This document shows, in pieces, positions 24,305 through 32,734 of a stretch of 64,000 nucleotides of DNA. The translations under genes were made by a program, and so were the position numbers. This stretch comes from Nocardia cyriacigeorgica NBRC 100375. Lineage in GTDB: Bacteria; Actinomycetota; Actinomycetes; Mycobacteriales; Mycobacteriaceae. Within the stretch, counting starts at the first letter, position 1, and the number at the start of each line of letters is the position of its first letter. A model generated the notes under the pieces. That model did no database searches, was not told the origin of the DNA, and worked only from the letters and a program-made list of their open reading frames with translations. Where the stretch lies: NCBI RefSeq assembly GCF_000308555.1, contig NZ_BAFY01000210.1:1-64000 (forward strand), read 5' to 3'.

Positions 24305-24976
24305 TCAGCCGATGCTGAACGGCTGTCCCCACAGGGTCACGACCGACATCACGTTCTCGGTCTCGACCTTGACCTTCACGAACGCCCGCGCCTGCGCGTA
24401 GCCGGCGCAACCGCTCAGGCCGATGGTCTCGTCGGCCCAGGTGACGCTGCCGCTCTTGCCCTTGAACTTGTTGCGCTTCTCGTGCGACTCGTTGCCGAAG
24501 TCGTCGGCCTCTTCGAGGTCGAGCACGTAGAAGGACTTGGCCTGGCCGGGGCCCAGCGACAGCTCGCCGCCGCTCTCGGCGCCGACACCGAAGGACTCGC
24601 CGTCCCAGGTGCCCTCACCGGAGACGCCGCCCTCGACGCCGCCGCCACCGATGTTGACCTGGCAGCCCACGACATAACCGGGGTAGATCTTGCCGCCCTT
24701 GGCGCCCGAGCCACCGGACAGTTCGACCTGCGCGCTGGCCGAGACCCACGCGTTGCGGTGCACCGGGGTGGAGCCCATGGACGGGTTGATGTTGGCCGAC
24801 TCACCGACCAGGCGGACCGTGACCACGGTGCCGTCGGACAGGGTGCGGACGATTTCGCCGCCGGGCAGCGGCACGAAGGTGTCGGCATTGGCCGCACCGG
24901 TGGAGAACAGGCCCATCGCGACGGCCGCGGCGGCACCCGCACCGGCCGCACGCACGATGCTCTTACGGTTGATCAT
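24305..24976 (-). CDS. MspA/Nfp-family porin, type A copy 1
   Basis: A 223-residue outer-membrane (mycomembrane) porin. A signal peptide ends with GAANA before DTFVPLPGGEIV. The mature part has the MspA-family features NAWVSASAQVEL, the first cysteine in GYVVGCQVNIGGGG, and the C-terminal GCAGYAQARAFVKVKV and TLWGQPFSIG. Nocardia farcinica NfpA and NfpB form a mixed cation-selective channel; this gene is one subunit type and its partner (type B) is encoded 103 bases upstream. It is nearly identical in architecture to the copy at 26083. Which of the two types corresponds to NfpA cannot be said from the sequence alone. Confidence 0.9.
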   Translation of the reverse strand: MINRKSIVRAAGAGAAAAVAMGLFSTGAANADTFVPLPGGEIVRTLSDGTVVTVRLVGESANINPSMGSTPVHRNAWVSASAQVELSGGSGAKGGKIYPGYVVGCQVNIGGGGVEGGVSGEGTWDGESFGVGAESGGELSLGPGQAKSFYVLDLEEADDFGNESHEKRNKFKGKSGSVTWADETIGLSGCAGYAQARAFVKVKVETENVMSVVTLWGQPFSIG

Positions 24977-25079
24977 TGTGTAATGCCCCTCTGGGGTTGA
25001 TTCGCTTCAGCGAGAGATTGATTGGCGGATTCGAGACACATCGGTCCATTCCGGCCGAGGCGGCCGGGCAGACCCGGAA

Positions 25080-25742
25080 TCAGCCGATGCTGAACGGCTG
25101 GCCGTAGAGGGTGGTCTTCGAGTAGTGGTCGCCGATGATCTCGACCACGGTGTAGGCGCGGGCCTGCGCGTAGCCGGCGCAGCCCTGGATCTCCATCTCG
25201 ACGTCCTGGTACTCGACGGAGTAGACACCCGGCTTGGTGATGTCCTTGTACTCGATCTGGACGAACTTGACCTCGCCCGGACCGAGCTCGAGGCCCACCG
25301 AGCCACCGACGGAGGCGCCGTCGAGGTCGACGCTGCCGGAGACGCCGGCCGAGATGGCCTCGTCGCCGATGCTGACCTGGCAGCCCACGATGTAGCCGGT
25401 GTTCAGCTGCGAGGTGCCGTGGGTGGAGGAGTTGTTGGTGCCGGGAGCACCGGTCGGACCGTTGTTCGGGCCCACTTCACCCTCGGGGGTGGCGGTGACG
25501 TCGGCGCTCGCGATACCGGAGACCCAGACGGTGCGACCGGCACCGTTGGCCGCCAGCGACGGCGAGACCAGCGCGCTCTCGTGGGTGCGCTTGATGGTGA
25601 CGCCGGGGCCGATCTTCTCACCGTCCGGCAGCGGCACGAAGGCGTCCGCGTTGGCGGCGCCGGCCGAGAACAGTCCCATGGCCACGGCGGCGACGGCGCC
25701 GACGCCCATCGCGCGCGTGACGTTGGTGCGGTTCTTGCTCAT
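25080..25742 (-). CDS. MspA/Nfp-family porin, type B copy 1
   Basis: A 220-residue porin subunit. Signal peptide ends with GAANA before DAFVPLPDGEKIG. The mature part shares the family cysteines (GYIVGCQVSIGDEA and IQGCAGYAQARAY) and the TLYGQPFSIG end, but carries a type-specific loop (EGEVGPNNGPTGAPG) absent from type A. The start ATG 25742 has GGGGAAG immediately upstream and is preferred over the longer frame. It is the first gene of the B-A operon; the type A gene follows after 103 bases. Expected role: partner subunit in a hetero-oligomeric cell-wall channel. Confidence 0.9.
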   Translation of the reverse strand: MSKNRTNVTRAMGVGAVAAVAMGLFSAGAANADAFVPLPDGEKIGPGVTIKRTHESALVSPSLAANGAGRTVWVSGIASADVTATPEGEVGPNNGPTGAPGTNNSSTHGTSQLNTGYIVGCQVSIGDEAISAGVSGSVDLDGASVGGSVGLELGPGEVKFVQIEYKDITKPGVYSVEYQDVEMEIQGCAGYAQARAYTVVEIIGDHYSKTTLYGQPFSIG

Positions 25743-25992
25743 ACTTCCCCTCATCAGGTTTTCAGCGACAACCCCGTTCGCACGGGGATGGCCTACAGCA
25801 GGCTCAGATGAGCGTGCTCGAAAGCGCTGACTGCCAGATGAACCCGAATCGGCACAGTGCGTGAACAGTCGGGGACGGCATTTCGTCCGCGGCATGGCAG
25901 CAAGATGAGGTGAAGGTAGCCGAGAGGTTACGCAGATCGGCCGAATCCACCGCGACAGCGACGAATTCGCCGGTCGCGGGCCGAAAACAGCA

Positions 25993-26030
25993 GAACGCGG
26001 GCCTGTCACGATTGTGACAGACCCGCGTTC
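25993..26030 (-). terminator. Terminator of second porin operon
   Basis: A 17-base stem with one mismatch: GAACGCGGGCCTGTCAC at 25993-26009 and GTGACAGACCCGCGTTC at 26014-26030 with loop GATT. On the minus strand it follows the 26083 porin gene and is followed by a TGTTTT stretch, so it separates the two porin operons. Confidence 0.88.
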
Positions 26031-26082
26031 ATTTCACTGGTTGCGTTTGCTCAGGCCATGTGCGGGCCCGAACGGGAGCCGA

Positions 26083-26751
26083 TCAGCCCAGGCTGAACGG
26101 CTGACCCCACAGGGTCACCACCGACATGACGTTGTCGGTCTCGACCTTGACCTTCACGAACGCCCGCGCCTGCGCGTAGCCGGCGCAACCGCTCAGGCCG
26201 ATGGTCTCATCGGCCCAGGTCACCGAGCCGCTGGTGCCCTTGAAGGCGTTGCGCACTTCATGCGACTCGTTGCCGAAGTCGTCGGTCTCTTCGAGGTCGA
26301 GGACGTAGAAGGACGCCGCCTGGCCGGGGCCGAGCGACAGCTCGCCGCCGCTCTCGACACCGACGTTGCCGGACTCGCCGTCCCAGGTGCCCTCAGCGGA
26401 AGCGCCACCCTCGACGCCGCCACCACCGATGTTCACCTGGCAGCCCACCACGTAACCGGGGTAGATCTTGCCGCCGACGGCGCCCGAGCCGGACAGCTCG
26501 ACCTGCGCGCTGGCCGACACCCAGGCATTGCGGTGCACGGGGGTGGAGCCGAGAGAGGGGTTGATGTTGGCCGATTCGCCGACCAGGCGGACCGTCACGA
26601 CGGTGCCGTCGGACAGCGTCTTGACGATTTCGCCGCCGGGCAGCGGCACGAAGGTGTCGGCGTTGGCCGCACCGGTGGAGAACAGGCCCATGGCAACGGT
26701 GGCGGCAGCGCCGAGTCCGGCCGCCCGCGCCACGATCTTACGGTTGATCAT
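26083..26751 (-). CDS. MspA/Nfp-family porin, type A copy 2
   Basis: A 222-residue porin, paralogue of the gene at 24305: signal peptide ending GAANA, mature start DTFVPLPGGEIVKTL, conserved cysteines in YPGYVVGCQVNIGG and LSGCAGYAQARAF, and end TLWGQPFSLG. Differences from copy 1 are scattered single residues (R to K, M to L) and a short change near GGVEGGASAEG. The start ATG 26751 has GAAGGG upstream. It lies 64 bases behind the type B copy 2 gene and before a strong terminator. Confidence 0.9.
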   Translation of the reverse strand: MINRKIVARAAGLGAAATVAMGLFSTGAANADTFVPLPGGEIVKTLSDGTVVTVRLVGESANINPSLGSTPVHRNAWVSASAQVELSGSGAVGGKIYPGYVVGCQVNIGGGGVEGGASAEGTWDGESGNVGVESGGELSLGPGQAASFYVLDLEETDDFGNESHEVRNAFKGTSGSVTWADETIGLSGCAGYAQARAFVKVKVETDNVMSVVTLWGQPFSLG

Positions 26752-26815
26752 GTTTGTACCCTTCGAGGGTCGAATTCGCTCGAGGCGAGAGGTTTGTACG
26801 GTCGAATTCGACGAC

Positions 26816-27490
26816 TCAGCCGATGCTGAACGGCTGCCCGTAAAGGGTGGTCTTCGAGTAGTGGTCACCGATGATCTCGACGACCGTGTACGCCCGCGCC
26901 TGCGCGTAACCCGCGCAGCCCTGGATCTCCATCTCGACGTCCTGATACTCGACCGAGTAGTGACCCGGCTTCAGAATGTCCTTGTACTCGATCTGGACGA
27001 ACTTCACCTCGCCCGGACCCAACTCCAGGCCGACCGAACCGCCGACCGAGGCACCCTCGAGATCGACGCTGCCGGACACGCCGGCAGAGATGGCCTCGTC
27101 ACCGATGCTCACCTGGCAGCCCACGATGTAGCCCGTGTTCAGCTGGGAGGCACCGTGGGTGGAGGAGTTGTTGGTACCCGGTGCGCCGGCGGGGCCGTTG
27201 TTCGGGCCCACCTCGCCTTCGGGGGTGACAGTGACGTCCGCGCTCGCGTTGCCCGAAACCCAGACGACGCGACCTGCGCCGTTGGCCGCCATGGACGGCG
27301 AAATCAACGCATGCTCATGGGTGCGCTTGATGGTCACACCCGGACCAACCTTCTCGCCGTCCGGCAACGGCACGAAGGTATCCGCGTTCGCGGCCCCGGT
27401 CGAAAGCAGACCCAGGGCCACGGCGGCTGCGGCGCCGACGCCCGCGGCACGGGCTCCGCGGCGCAAACCGTTGGTGCGGTTCTCGCTCAT
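26816..27490 (-). CDS. MspA/Nfp-family porin, type B copy 2
   Basis: A 224-residue porin, paralogue of the gene at 25080: signal peptide ending TGAANA, mature start DTFVPLPDGEKVGPG, the same glycine-asparagine loop, cysteines in GYIVGCQVSIG and IQGCAGYAQARAY, and end TLYGQPFSIG. The basic N-terminal region of the signal peptide is longer (ENRTNGLRRGARAAG). ATG 27490 with GGGGAAG is the start. It heads the porin array; the long upstream region probably contains the main promoter. Confidence 0.9.
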   Translation of the reverse strand: MSENRTNGLRRGARAAGVGAAAAVALGLLSTGAANADTFVPLPDGEKVGPGVTIKRTHEHALISPSMAANGAGRVVWVSGNASADVTVTPEGEVGPNNGPAGAPGTNNSSTHGASQLNTGYIVGCQVSIGDEAISAGVSGSVDLEGASVGGSVGLELGPGEVKFVQIEYKDILKPGHYSVEYQDVEMEIQGCAGYAQARAYTVVEIIGDHYSKTTLYGQPFSIG

Positions 27491-28037
27491 ACTTCCCCTC
27501 ATCAATTTTTCTCGAACAGACCAGCCTCGACCGTCGAGGCTGGACATCGGTCCTCACAGGCCCAGCTCAGTGTGTCGCCTATTTGTTGCCGTTGTGTAAC
27601 TCGCCGTTATTTCAACGCAAAGCTCGACCAGCGCCGGGCCGCACCGTACTCCGCGCGGTCTGCACATTCGTGCAGGCCACTGGACTGCGAAGACGGTTGC
27701 GATGGCCCGAGGCGAGATTAACCGGCGGTAACGGAACGGACAACGAAAGTATTCGTCAAGGCGCTAGTGATCTGTATCACATAGACAAAATGCTTATATC
27801 GCTTGACGTGCATAAATGCAGGACTCGAGTTCCGGTGAAGTAGCCGAATTGACCCGGGCAGGGTGGCGGCGCCATCGGCGAATACGGGACGAGAACGTAT
27901 TCCGGAGGCCACCGGAACACCAAAGAGCTTGAACCTTGAATGGTCGAGAAAGCTACGCGTCAGTAAATACGTAGCAGGGCAGTAGATAGCGGCGGGGCAT
28001 CGTCGCCGCGGGAGATAGCTGGAACGCGCGCGAGCAC
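27491..28037. other. Upstream region of porin array
   Basis: About 550 bases without a supported gene, between the divergent-from-nothing end of the small protein gene (leftward, 28038) and the porin array. It is AT-richer than its surroundings (about 27720-27960), as promoter regions here tend to be, and includes the CRP-like palindrome at 27766-27781. Short open frames inside it have no good ribosome binding site. Confidence 0.5.
27766..27781. promoter_or_regulatory. CRP/GlxR-like binding site
   Basis: AGTGATCTGTATCACA fits the TGTGA-N6-TCACA consensus with a single mismatch in the first position, and its inner ten bases are largely palindromic. It lies about 275 bases upstream of the first porin gene. 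Binding by a CRP-family regulator is inferred from the consensus only. Confidence 0.45.
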
Positions 28038-28226
28038 TCAGCCGTGATGTGGCGGTACCTGCGACCGCAACCAGTCGTCGGTGTTCGACGGCGTGTCGCG
28101 ATCGTCGCCGCGTTCGTCGCCGGTGGTCTCCGGGAGCACCTCACCGAAGATGCGCGCCAGACGCGCGGCGTCCCCCGGCCGGCGAACCGGACGGGGGACG
28201 TCGCTGCGATCGTCGGCAGAACTCAT
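28038..28226 (-). CDS. Small conserved actinobacterial protein
   Basis: A 62-residue protein whose ATG overlaps the stop of the mog gene by four bases, so it is translationally coupled. The pattern LARIFGEVLPETTGDERGDD followed by DDWLRSQVPPHHG at the very end is, as I recall it, shared by short proteins next to moaB/mog in related genomes. No domain or function is recognised. Confidence 0.7.
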   Translation of the reverse strand: MSSADDRSDVPRPVRRPGDAARLARIFGEVLPETTGDERGDDRDTPSNTDDWLRSQVPPHHG

Positions 28227-28780
28227 TCGTCCAATCCGGACAGTTCACCGATCACGCGGCTGGCGAGCGGACCGAGGGTCGCCATGCCGTCGCGAATGGC
28301 CGAACGGGTGCCGGGCAGGTTCACCACGAGGGTGCTGCCGGAGATGCCGGCCAGACCACGCGAGAGACCCGCATCGAGCGAACCGGCGACGCGGCCCGAG
28401 GACCGCAGGGCCTCACTGATACCCGGCAGCTCACGGTCGAGCACCTGCGAGGTGGCCTCCGGGGTGACATCACGCGGCGACATACCCGTGCCGCCGACCG
28501 AGATGACCAGGTCGACACCGCCGATCACCGCGGTGTTGAGCGCGTTGCGGATCTCCACCTCGTCGGCCTGCACCGTCACCGACGCGTCGACGAGAAAGCC
28601 CGCTTCGGTGAGCAATTCGGTGACCAGCGGGCCGAGCGAATCCTCACCACCGTGCGCGGTGCGGTCGTCGACGACCACGACCAGTGCGCGTCCTGCCACG
28701 GAACCATCGATGTCCATGGTGCTCACCGTAGCGTCACCGCCGAGCATCGGCTCCCATCCCCCGTGCACTACCTGCATCAC
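28223..28780 (-). CDS. Molybdenum cofactor biosynthesis protein MoaB/Mog
   Basis: A 185-residue MoaB/Mog-family protein that adenylylates molybdopterin before metal insertion. The family loop ISVGGTGMSPRDVTPEAT is complete, with LPGT near the end. By position it matches M. tuberculosis Rv0984 (moaB2), between pepD and mscL; the porin array has been inserted on the mscL side. ATG 28780 overlaps the pepD stop by four bases, which supports this start; an internal ATG at about residue 22 (MDIDGS) would give a more usual length. Confidence 0.9.
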   Translation of the reverse strand: MMQVVHGGWEPMLGGDATVSTMDIDGSVAGRALVVVVDDRTAHGGEDSLGPLVTELLTEAGFLVDASVTVQADEVEIRNALNTAVIGGVDLVISVGGTGMSPRDVTPEATSQVLDRELPGISEALRSSGRVAGSLDAGLSRGLAGISGSTLVVNLPGTRSAIRDGMATLGPLASRVIGELSGLDE

Positions 28781-30036
28781 CGCACTCCCCCCGTCGACAC
28801 CGCGTCGAGGGTCACCTCGACCGTCTTGGCGTTTCCGCCCTGTTCATCGGTATATGTCACGCTCACCTTGTCTCCTGGTCGGCTGGAACGGACGGCGGCG
28901 ACCAAGGCGTCGCCGGAGTCGATGGTGCGGTCGTTCATGCGGGTGACCACCGCTCCGGCCGGGATCCCGGCCTTGGCGGCGGGCCCGTCGGGGGTCACCT
29001 CGAGCACCCGTGCACCGCGCACGCTGTCGTTACGCGGCACGGTGATGCCGATCTGGGCATAGGTGGCGCGGCCGGTCTCGATCAGCTCTTCGGCGACGCG
29101 GCGGGCCTGATCGACCGGGATGGCGAAGCCGAGCCCGATCGAGCCGCTCTGCTGGCCGCCGAGATCGGAGCCGCCGAGCGTGGCGATCGCGGTGTTGATG
29201 CCGATCAGTTTGCCGGTGGCGTCGACCAGCGCACCGCCGGAATTGCCCGGGTTGATCGCGGCGTCGGTCTGGATGGCGTCGATGACGGGGTTGGGCGTCG
29301 AAGGGTCGGCACTCGGCTGACCGGAGGTGGACACCGGCCGGTTCAGCGCCGAGACGATGCCGGTGGTGACCGTGCCGGCAAGGCCGAGCGGTGAGCCGAC
29401 CGCGATGACGGGCTGGCCGACCTGCAGACCGGCCGAGCTGCCGAGTTCGATCGGGGTCAGGCCGGTCTTGCCCTCGACCTTGATCACGGCGAGATCGGAC
29501 ACCGGATCGGCGCCGACCATGGTCGCGGACGCGGTGCTGCCGTCAGCGAAGGAGACCTCCATCTTCGCGCCGGGGCCGCCGCCCGCGGCGACGTGATTGT
29601 TGGTCAGGATCAGACCGTCCGAGGACAGGACGACCCCCGAGCCCTCCCCCTGCGCGCGGTTGCTCGCGACCTTGATCATCACCACGCTCGGCAGCACGCG
29701 CTGGGCCACCGCCTGGGTGGAGCCGGCCGGCGCGGTGGAGGCGTTGTCGATCTTGGGTTTCGGTGCGTCCAGGGCGTTGGTGACGGTGGTGCCGCCGCCG
29801 TCGTTGCCCGCGACCAGCGCCCCGACCGCGCCGCCGACACCACCGCTGACCAGCGCCAGCGCCACCGCGCCCGCGACAAGGCCGGTGCGGACCGGACGTT
29901 TGGGGGCGGGCTGCGGCTCGGGAACCGGGGCCTGGCCGTACGGATGGCCCTGCGGACCGGGCGCCGAGTGGTAACCCGGCGGCGGCACGGCACCGGGTTG
30001 CGGGCCATACGGTCGATCGGTGAAATCCTCGGTCAT
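28777..30036 (-). CDS. pepD: HtrA-like serine protease PepD
   Basis: A 419-residue membrane-anchored protease/chaperone of the DegP/HtrA family. A proline-rich cytoplasmic part is followed by a transmembrane helix (residues about 52-77), the trypsin-like domain with His148 (TNNHVA), Asp181 (PVSDLAVIKV) and Ser266 (NPGNSGGAL), and a C-terminal PDZ domain from about 325. It removes misfolded proteins outside the membrane under envelope stress. ATG 30036 is chosen over the longer frame because that frame overlaps the mprB 3' end. The direct repeat at 30085-30103 directly upstream suggests MprA control, as in mycobacteria. Confidence 0.93.
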   Translation of the reverse strand: MTEDFTDRPYGPQPGAVPPPGYHSAPGPQGHPYGQAPVPEPQPAPKRPVRTGLVAGAVALALVSGGVGGAVGALVAGNDGGGTTVTNALDAPKPKIDNASTAPAGSTQAVAQRVLPSVVMIKVASNRAQGEGSGVVLSSDGLILTNNHVAAGGGPGAKMEVSFADGSTASATMVGADPVSDLAVIKVEGKTGLTPIELGSSAGLQVGQPVIAVGSPLGLAGTVTTGIVSALNRPVSTSGQPSADPSTPNPVIDAIQTDAAINPGNSGGALVDATGKLIGINTAIATLGGSDLGGQQSGSIGLGFAIPVDQARRVAEELIETGRATYAQIGITVPRNDSVRGARVLEVTPDGPAAKAGIPAGAVVTRMNDRTIDSGDALVAAVRSSRPGDKVSVTYTDEQGGNAKTVEVTLDAVSTGGVR

Positions 30037-30084
30037 GGTTACTCGTTTCTTTCTCACGTCGTGCCATCCAGCGTGACGCCGACT

Positions 30085-30103
30085 GCTGAGAGCGGACTGA
30101 GAC
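30085..30103 (-). promoter_or_regulatory. Putative MprA box upstream of pepD
   Basis: On the minus strand TCTCAG occurs twice with an 11-base period (the + strand reads GCTGAGAG CGG ACTGAGAC). The same element occurs upstream of mprA at 32417-32435. The spacing of one helical turn and the gene context match the direct-repeat MprA box described in mycobacteria. It lies 49 bases before the pepD start. Confidence 0.72.
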
Positions 30104-30148
30104 CGTGCTTGAAGTTCGCTGCGGATCGAACGGCTCGCCTCGTTCGGC

Positions 30149-31696
30149 CTACCGATCCGCCTCGTCCTCGGCGGCCGCCGCCGGCGCCGCCTCACCGGGC
30201 AGCACGATGCGGATCAGCGCGCCGCCACGTTCGGACGTATCGATCGTGATGGTGCCGCCGTGTTTTGTCACGACTTGTTTCACGATCGCGAGCCCGAGGC
30301 CCGAGCCCGGCATCGAGCGCGAGGCGGTGGTCCGGTAGAACCGCTCGAACACCAGCTCGCGTTCGGCCGGCGGGATCCCGGGACCCGCGTCGTCGACCGA
30401 GAGTTCGAGCAGCCCGCGGCCGACCTCGGCCATCCCGACCCGCACCTGTGCTCCGGCCGGGCTCCACTTCGCGGCATTGTCGAGCACGTTGAGGATCGCT
30501 CGCTCCAACCCGGCCTCGTGGCCGTAGACGAACCACGGCCGCAGCGCCGCGACGAACTCGATGGAGCCACGGCGGCGGCGCGCGCGTTCGAGCGCGCGTT
30601 CGGCGACCTCGCCGAGATCGACGCGCTCGTAGACGGTTTCCGGCGCGTCTTCCCGTGCCAGGTCGACCAGGTCACCGACGAGGGTGGACAGCTCTTCGAT
30701 CTGGGCGACCACATCGGCGCGCAACTCGGCCATGTCCTCGTCCGGAATCCGCGGCGCACCCGGCCTGCCCGCGGCGATCAGCAGTTCCATATTGGTGCGC
30801 AGCGAGGTCAGCGGGGTGCGCAACTCGTGGCCCGCGTCGGCGACCAGCCTGCGCTGGCGGTCGCGGGATTCGGCCAGGGCGCGCAGCATGGTGTTGAAAC
30901 TTTCGGTGAGCCGGGCCAGCTCGTCGTCACCGGTGACCGGGATCGGCGTCAGATCATCGGTGCGGGCCACCCGCTCGGTGGCCGCGGTGAGCCGGGCGAT
31001 GGGCCGCAATCCGGTGCGCCCGACCGCGGTGCCCGCCGCCGCGGCCAGCAGCACACCGCACCCGCCGACCACGAACAGCAGCCAGGCCAGCCGGTCGAGC
31101 ACCTCACGGGTGGGTTCCAGACGCTGGGAGATCACCAGCGTGACACCCGAATCCATGCGCCTGGCCAGCACCCGCTGGTTGTTGTAGGTGCGCAGCGAGG
31201 ACGTCTGTTCGCCCTTGGCGACCGCGATCTCCTCGGTGCCGATGGGCGGTTTGGTCGGCTGCGGCGGGATGTAGACCGGGAGGCTGTCGGGTGGACGCTC
31301 ACCCTCCGGCGCGGTCGGCGAGGACACCGAGAACGGGTAGATCAGGCCGACGCCGATGTTGTTGGAGAACAGCGTCGCCACCCCGAGCGATTGGAAGGCC
31401 ATGCTGTCGATATCGCCGCTGATCATGGTGGCGGCCCTGGCGCGCAACTGGGCGTCGACGTCGCCGTAGAGGGCGCGCGCCACCATGGCGTAGGCGGCGA
31501 TGGAGGTGACCGCGACGGCGATGGCCACCACCGAGGCGGCCAGCAGCGTCACCCGCCAGCGCAGCGAGACCGTGCGGGTCAGCGGCGTCGGCGGGCGCAT
31601 GGGCGCGGGCTCGGCGCCGCGCCGGGGCTGTCCCAGCGGTGCCACGCCCGCGGCGGTGCCGGATTTACCCGGCCGTTTGGAAGCTGAACGTGCCAT
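30149..31696 (-). CDS. mprB: Sensor histidine kinase MprB
   Basis: A 515-residue membrane sensor kinase responding to envelope stress. Two transmembrane helices (TLLAASVVAIAVAVTSIAAY near 55 and LLFVVGGCGVLLAAAAG near 210) flank an extracytoplasmic domain; then HAMP, the phospho-acceptor helix AGHELRTPLTSLR (His about 290) and the ATPase domain with NVLDNAAKWSP, DDAGPGIP and GSGLGLAIVK. It pairs with MprA encoded 12 bases upstream. A basic extension of about 45 residues precedes the first helix. Synteny with Rv0982 supports the name. Confidence 0.93.
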   Translation of the reverse strand: MARSASKRPGKSGTAAGVAPLGQPRRGAEPAPMRPPTPLTRTVSLRWRVTLLAASVVAIAVAVTSIAAYAMVARALYGDVDAQLRARAATMISGDIDSMAFQSLGVATLFSNNIGVGLIYPFSVSSPTAPEGERPPDSLPVYIPPQPTKPPIGTEEIAVAKGEQTSSLRTYNNQRVLARRMDSGVTLVISQRLEPTREVLDRLAWLLFVVGGCGVLLAAAAGTAVGRTGLRPIARLTAATERVARTDDLTPIPVTGDDELARLTESFNTMLRALAESRDRQRRLVADAGHELRTPLTSLRTNMELLIAAGRPGAPRIPDEDMAELRADVVAQIEELSTLVGDLVDLAREDAPETVYERVDLGEVAERALERARRRRGSIEFVAALRPWFVYGHEAGLERAILNVLDNAAKWSPAGAQVRVGMAEVGRGLLELSVDDAGPGIPPAERELVFERFYRTTASRSMPGSGLGLAIVKQVVTKHGGTITIDTSERGGALIRIVLPGEAAPAAAAEDEADR

Positions 31697-31708
31697 GTCC
31701 TCGCCCGC

Positions 31709-32395
31709 CTACGGCGGTGTCTCCCGCAGTACGTAGCCGACACCGCGCACGGTGTGGATCAACCGCGGTTCGCCCTCGGCCTCGGTCTTGCGGCGCAGGT
31801 AGCCGATGTAGACCTCGAGGGCATTGCCGGAGGTGGGGAAGTCGTAGCCCCACACCTCCTCCAGAATCCGGCCGCGGGTCAGCACCCGGCGCGGATTGGC
31901 CATCAACATTTCCAGCAGTGAGAACTCGGTGCGGGTGAGGCTGATCGAACGAGATCCGCGCAGCACTTCCCGCGTGACCGGATCCAGCGACAGATCGGCG
32001 AACCGCATTGTTTCCGAGATCTCGCCCGGATCGCTGGTGCGCCGGCGCAGCAGCGCACGCAACCGCGCGAGCAATTCTTCGAGTGCGAATGGTTTCGGCA
32101 AATAGTCGTCGGCGCCCGCGTCGAGACCGGCGACTCGTTCGGAAACCGAATCCCGTGCCGTCAAAACCAGAATCGGCAGATCGTCGCCGGTGCTGCGCAA
32201 ACGGCGGCAGACCTCGAGGCCGTCCAGGCGCGGCATCATCACATCGAGGACGAGCGCGTCCGGTCGCTGCGCGGTGACTTTGTCCAATGCGTCGACACCG
32301 TCGACCGCGAGGTCGACGGTGTAGCCGTTGAAGGTCAGCGACCGCCGCAGCGATTCCCGGACGGCGCGATCGTCGTCGACTACCAGAATGCGCAT
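31709..32395 (-). CDS. mprA: Response regulator MprA
   Basis: A 228-residue OmpR-type response regulator. The receiver domain shows acidic residues at 7-9 (VVDDD), the phospho-acceptor Asp51 ([12 protein letters not shown]) and the switch Lys in DYLPKPF; the winged helix ends with GVGYVLRE. It should bind the direct repeats upstream of its own gene and of pepD. ATG 32395 is used because the receiver domain starts exactly there; the longer frame would include the operator. First gene of the mprA-mprB unit. Confidence 0.95.
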   Translation of the reverse strand: MRILVVDDDRAVRESLRRSLTFNGYTVDLAVDGVDALDKVTAQRPDALVLDVMMPRLDGLEVCRRLRSTGDDLPILVLTARDSVSERVAGLDAGADDYLPKPFALEELLARLRALLRRRTSDPGEISETMRFADLSLDPVTREVLRGSRSISLTRTEFSLLEMLMANPRRVLTRGRILEEVWGYDFPTSGNALEVYIGYLRRKTEAEGEPRLIHTVRGVGYVLRETPP

Positions 32396-32416
32396 GTCAC
32401 CAGTTTGACCGCATCG

Positions 32417-32435
32417 ACTGAGAGCGGACTGAGAG
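32417..32435 (-). promoter_or_regulatory. Putative MprA box upstream of mprA
   Basis: ACTGAGAG-CGG-ACTGAGAG, a perfect eight-base direct repeat with 11-base period, 21 bases before the mprA start. The same element stands upstream of pepD, which suggests autoregulation plus pepD control. Confidence 0.75.
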
Positions 32436-32734
32436 GGCCGCTCCGACACGCCGCCACCACGGCGTTCCACGGCAGAAATGTTTGCCCGTCCGCCGACAAC
32501 TGATCGTGACCTGCGCATTTACCGGATTGCACGGCCGCGGCGCTCGCGCGAGATCATTCGTTCGCGAATCTTGTTCTGCTCGGCCATATTCGAGGTTTAA
32601 CGTGGGGAACGTCCAGATTGCCGATGCTCCCGCTGCGGGGTATGTTCCCTGCGGTAAAAAGAAGACCTCAGGTTGGTTCTGGCGCGGTTCACATCGAATC
32701 CAGAACTCCCCACGCACGGCCGGGGTCACTCGTG
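32436..32734. other. Divergent intergenic region mprA / conservon
   Basis: About 300 bases carrying the divergent promoters of the mprA-mprB unit and the conservon. An AT-richer stretch around 32560-32660 is the likely promoter zone of the conservon. Longer reading of the kinase frame back to 32618 is possible but lacks domain support. Confidence 0.4.

Larger units (their letters stand above)
24305..27490 (-). repeat. Tandem duplication of a B-A porin operon
   Basis: Four porin genes alternate in type (B, A, B, A in the direction of transcription). Each B-A pair has its own ribosome binding sites and ends in its own hairpin terminator (25993-26030 and 24252-24288). The pairs are much more alike across copies than types A and B are to each other, so a two-gene operon was duplicated as a unit. 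Confidence 0.85.
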
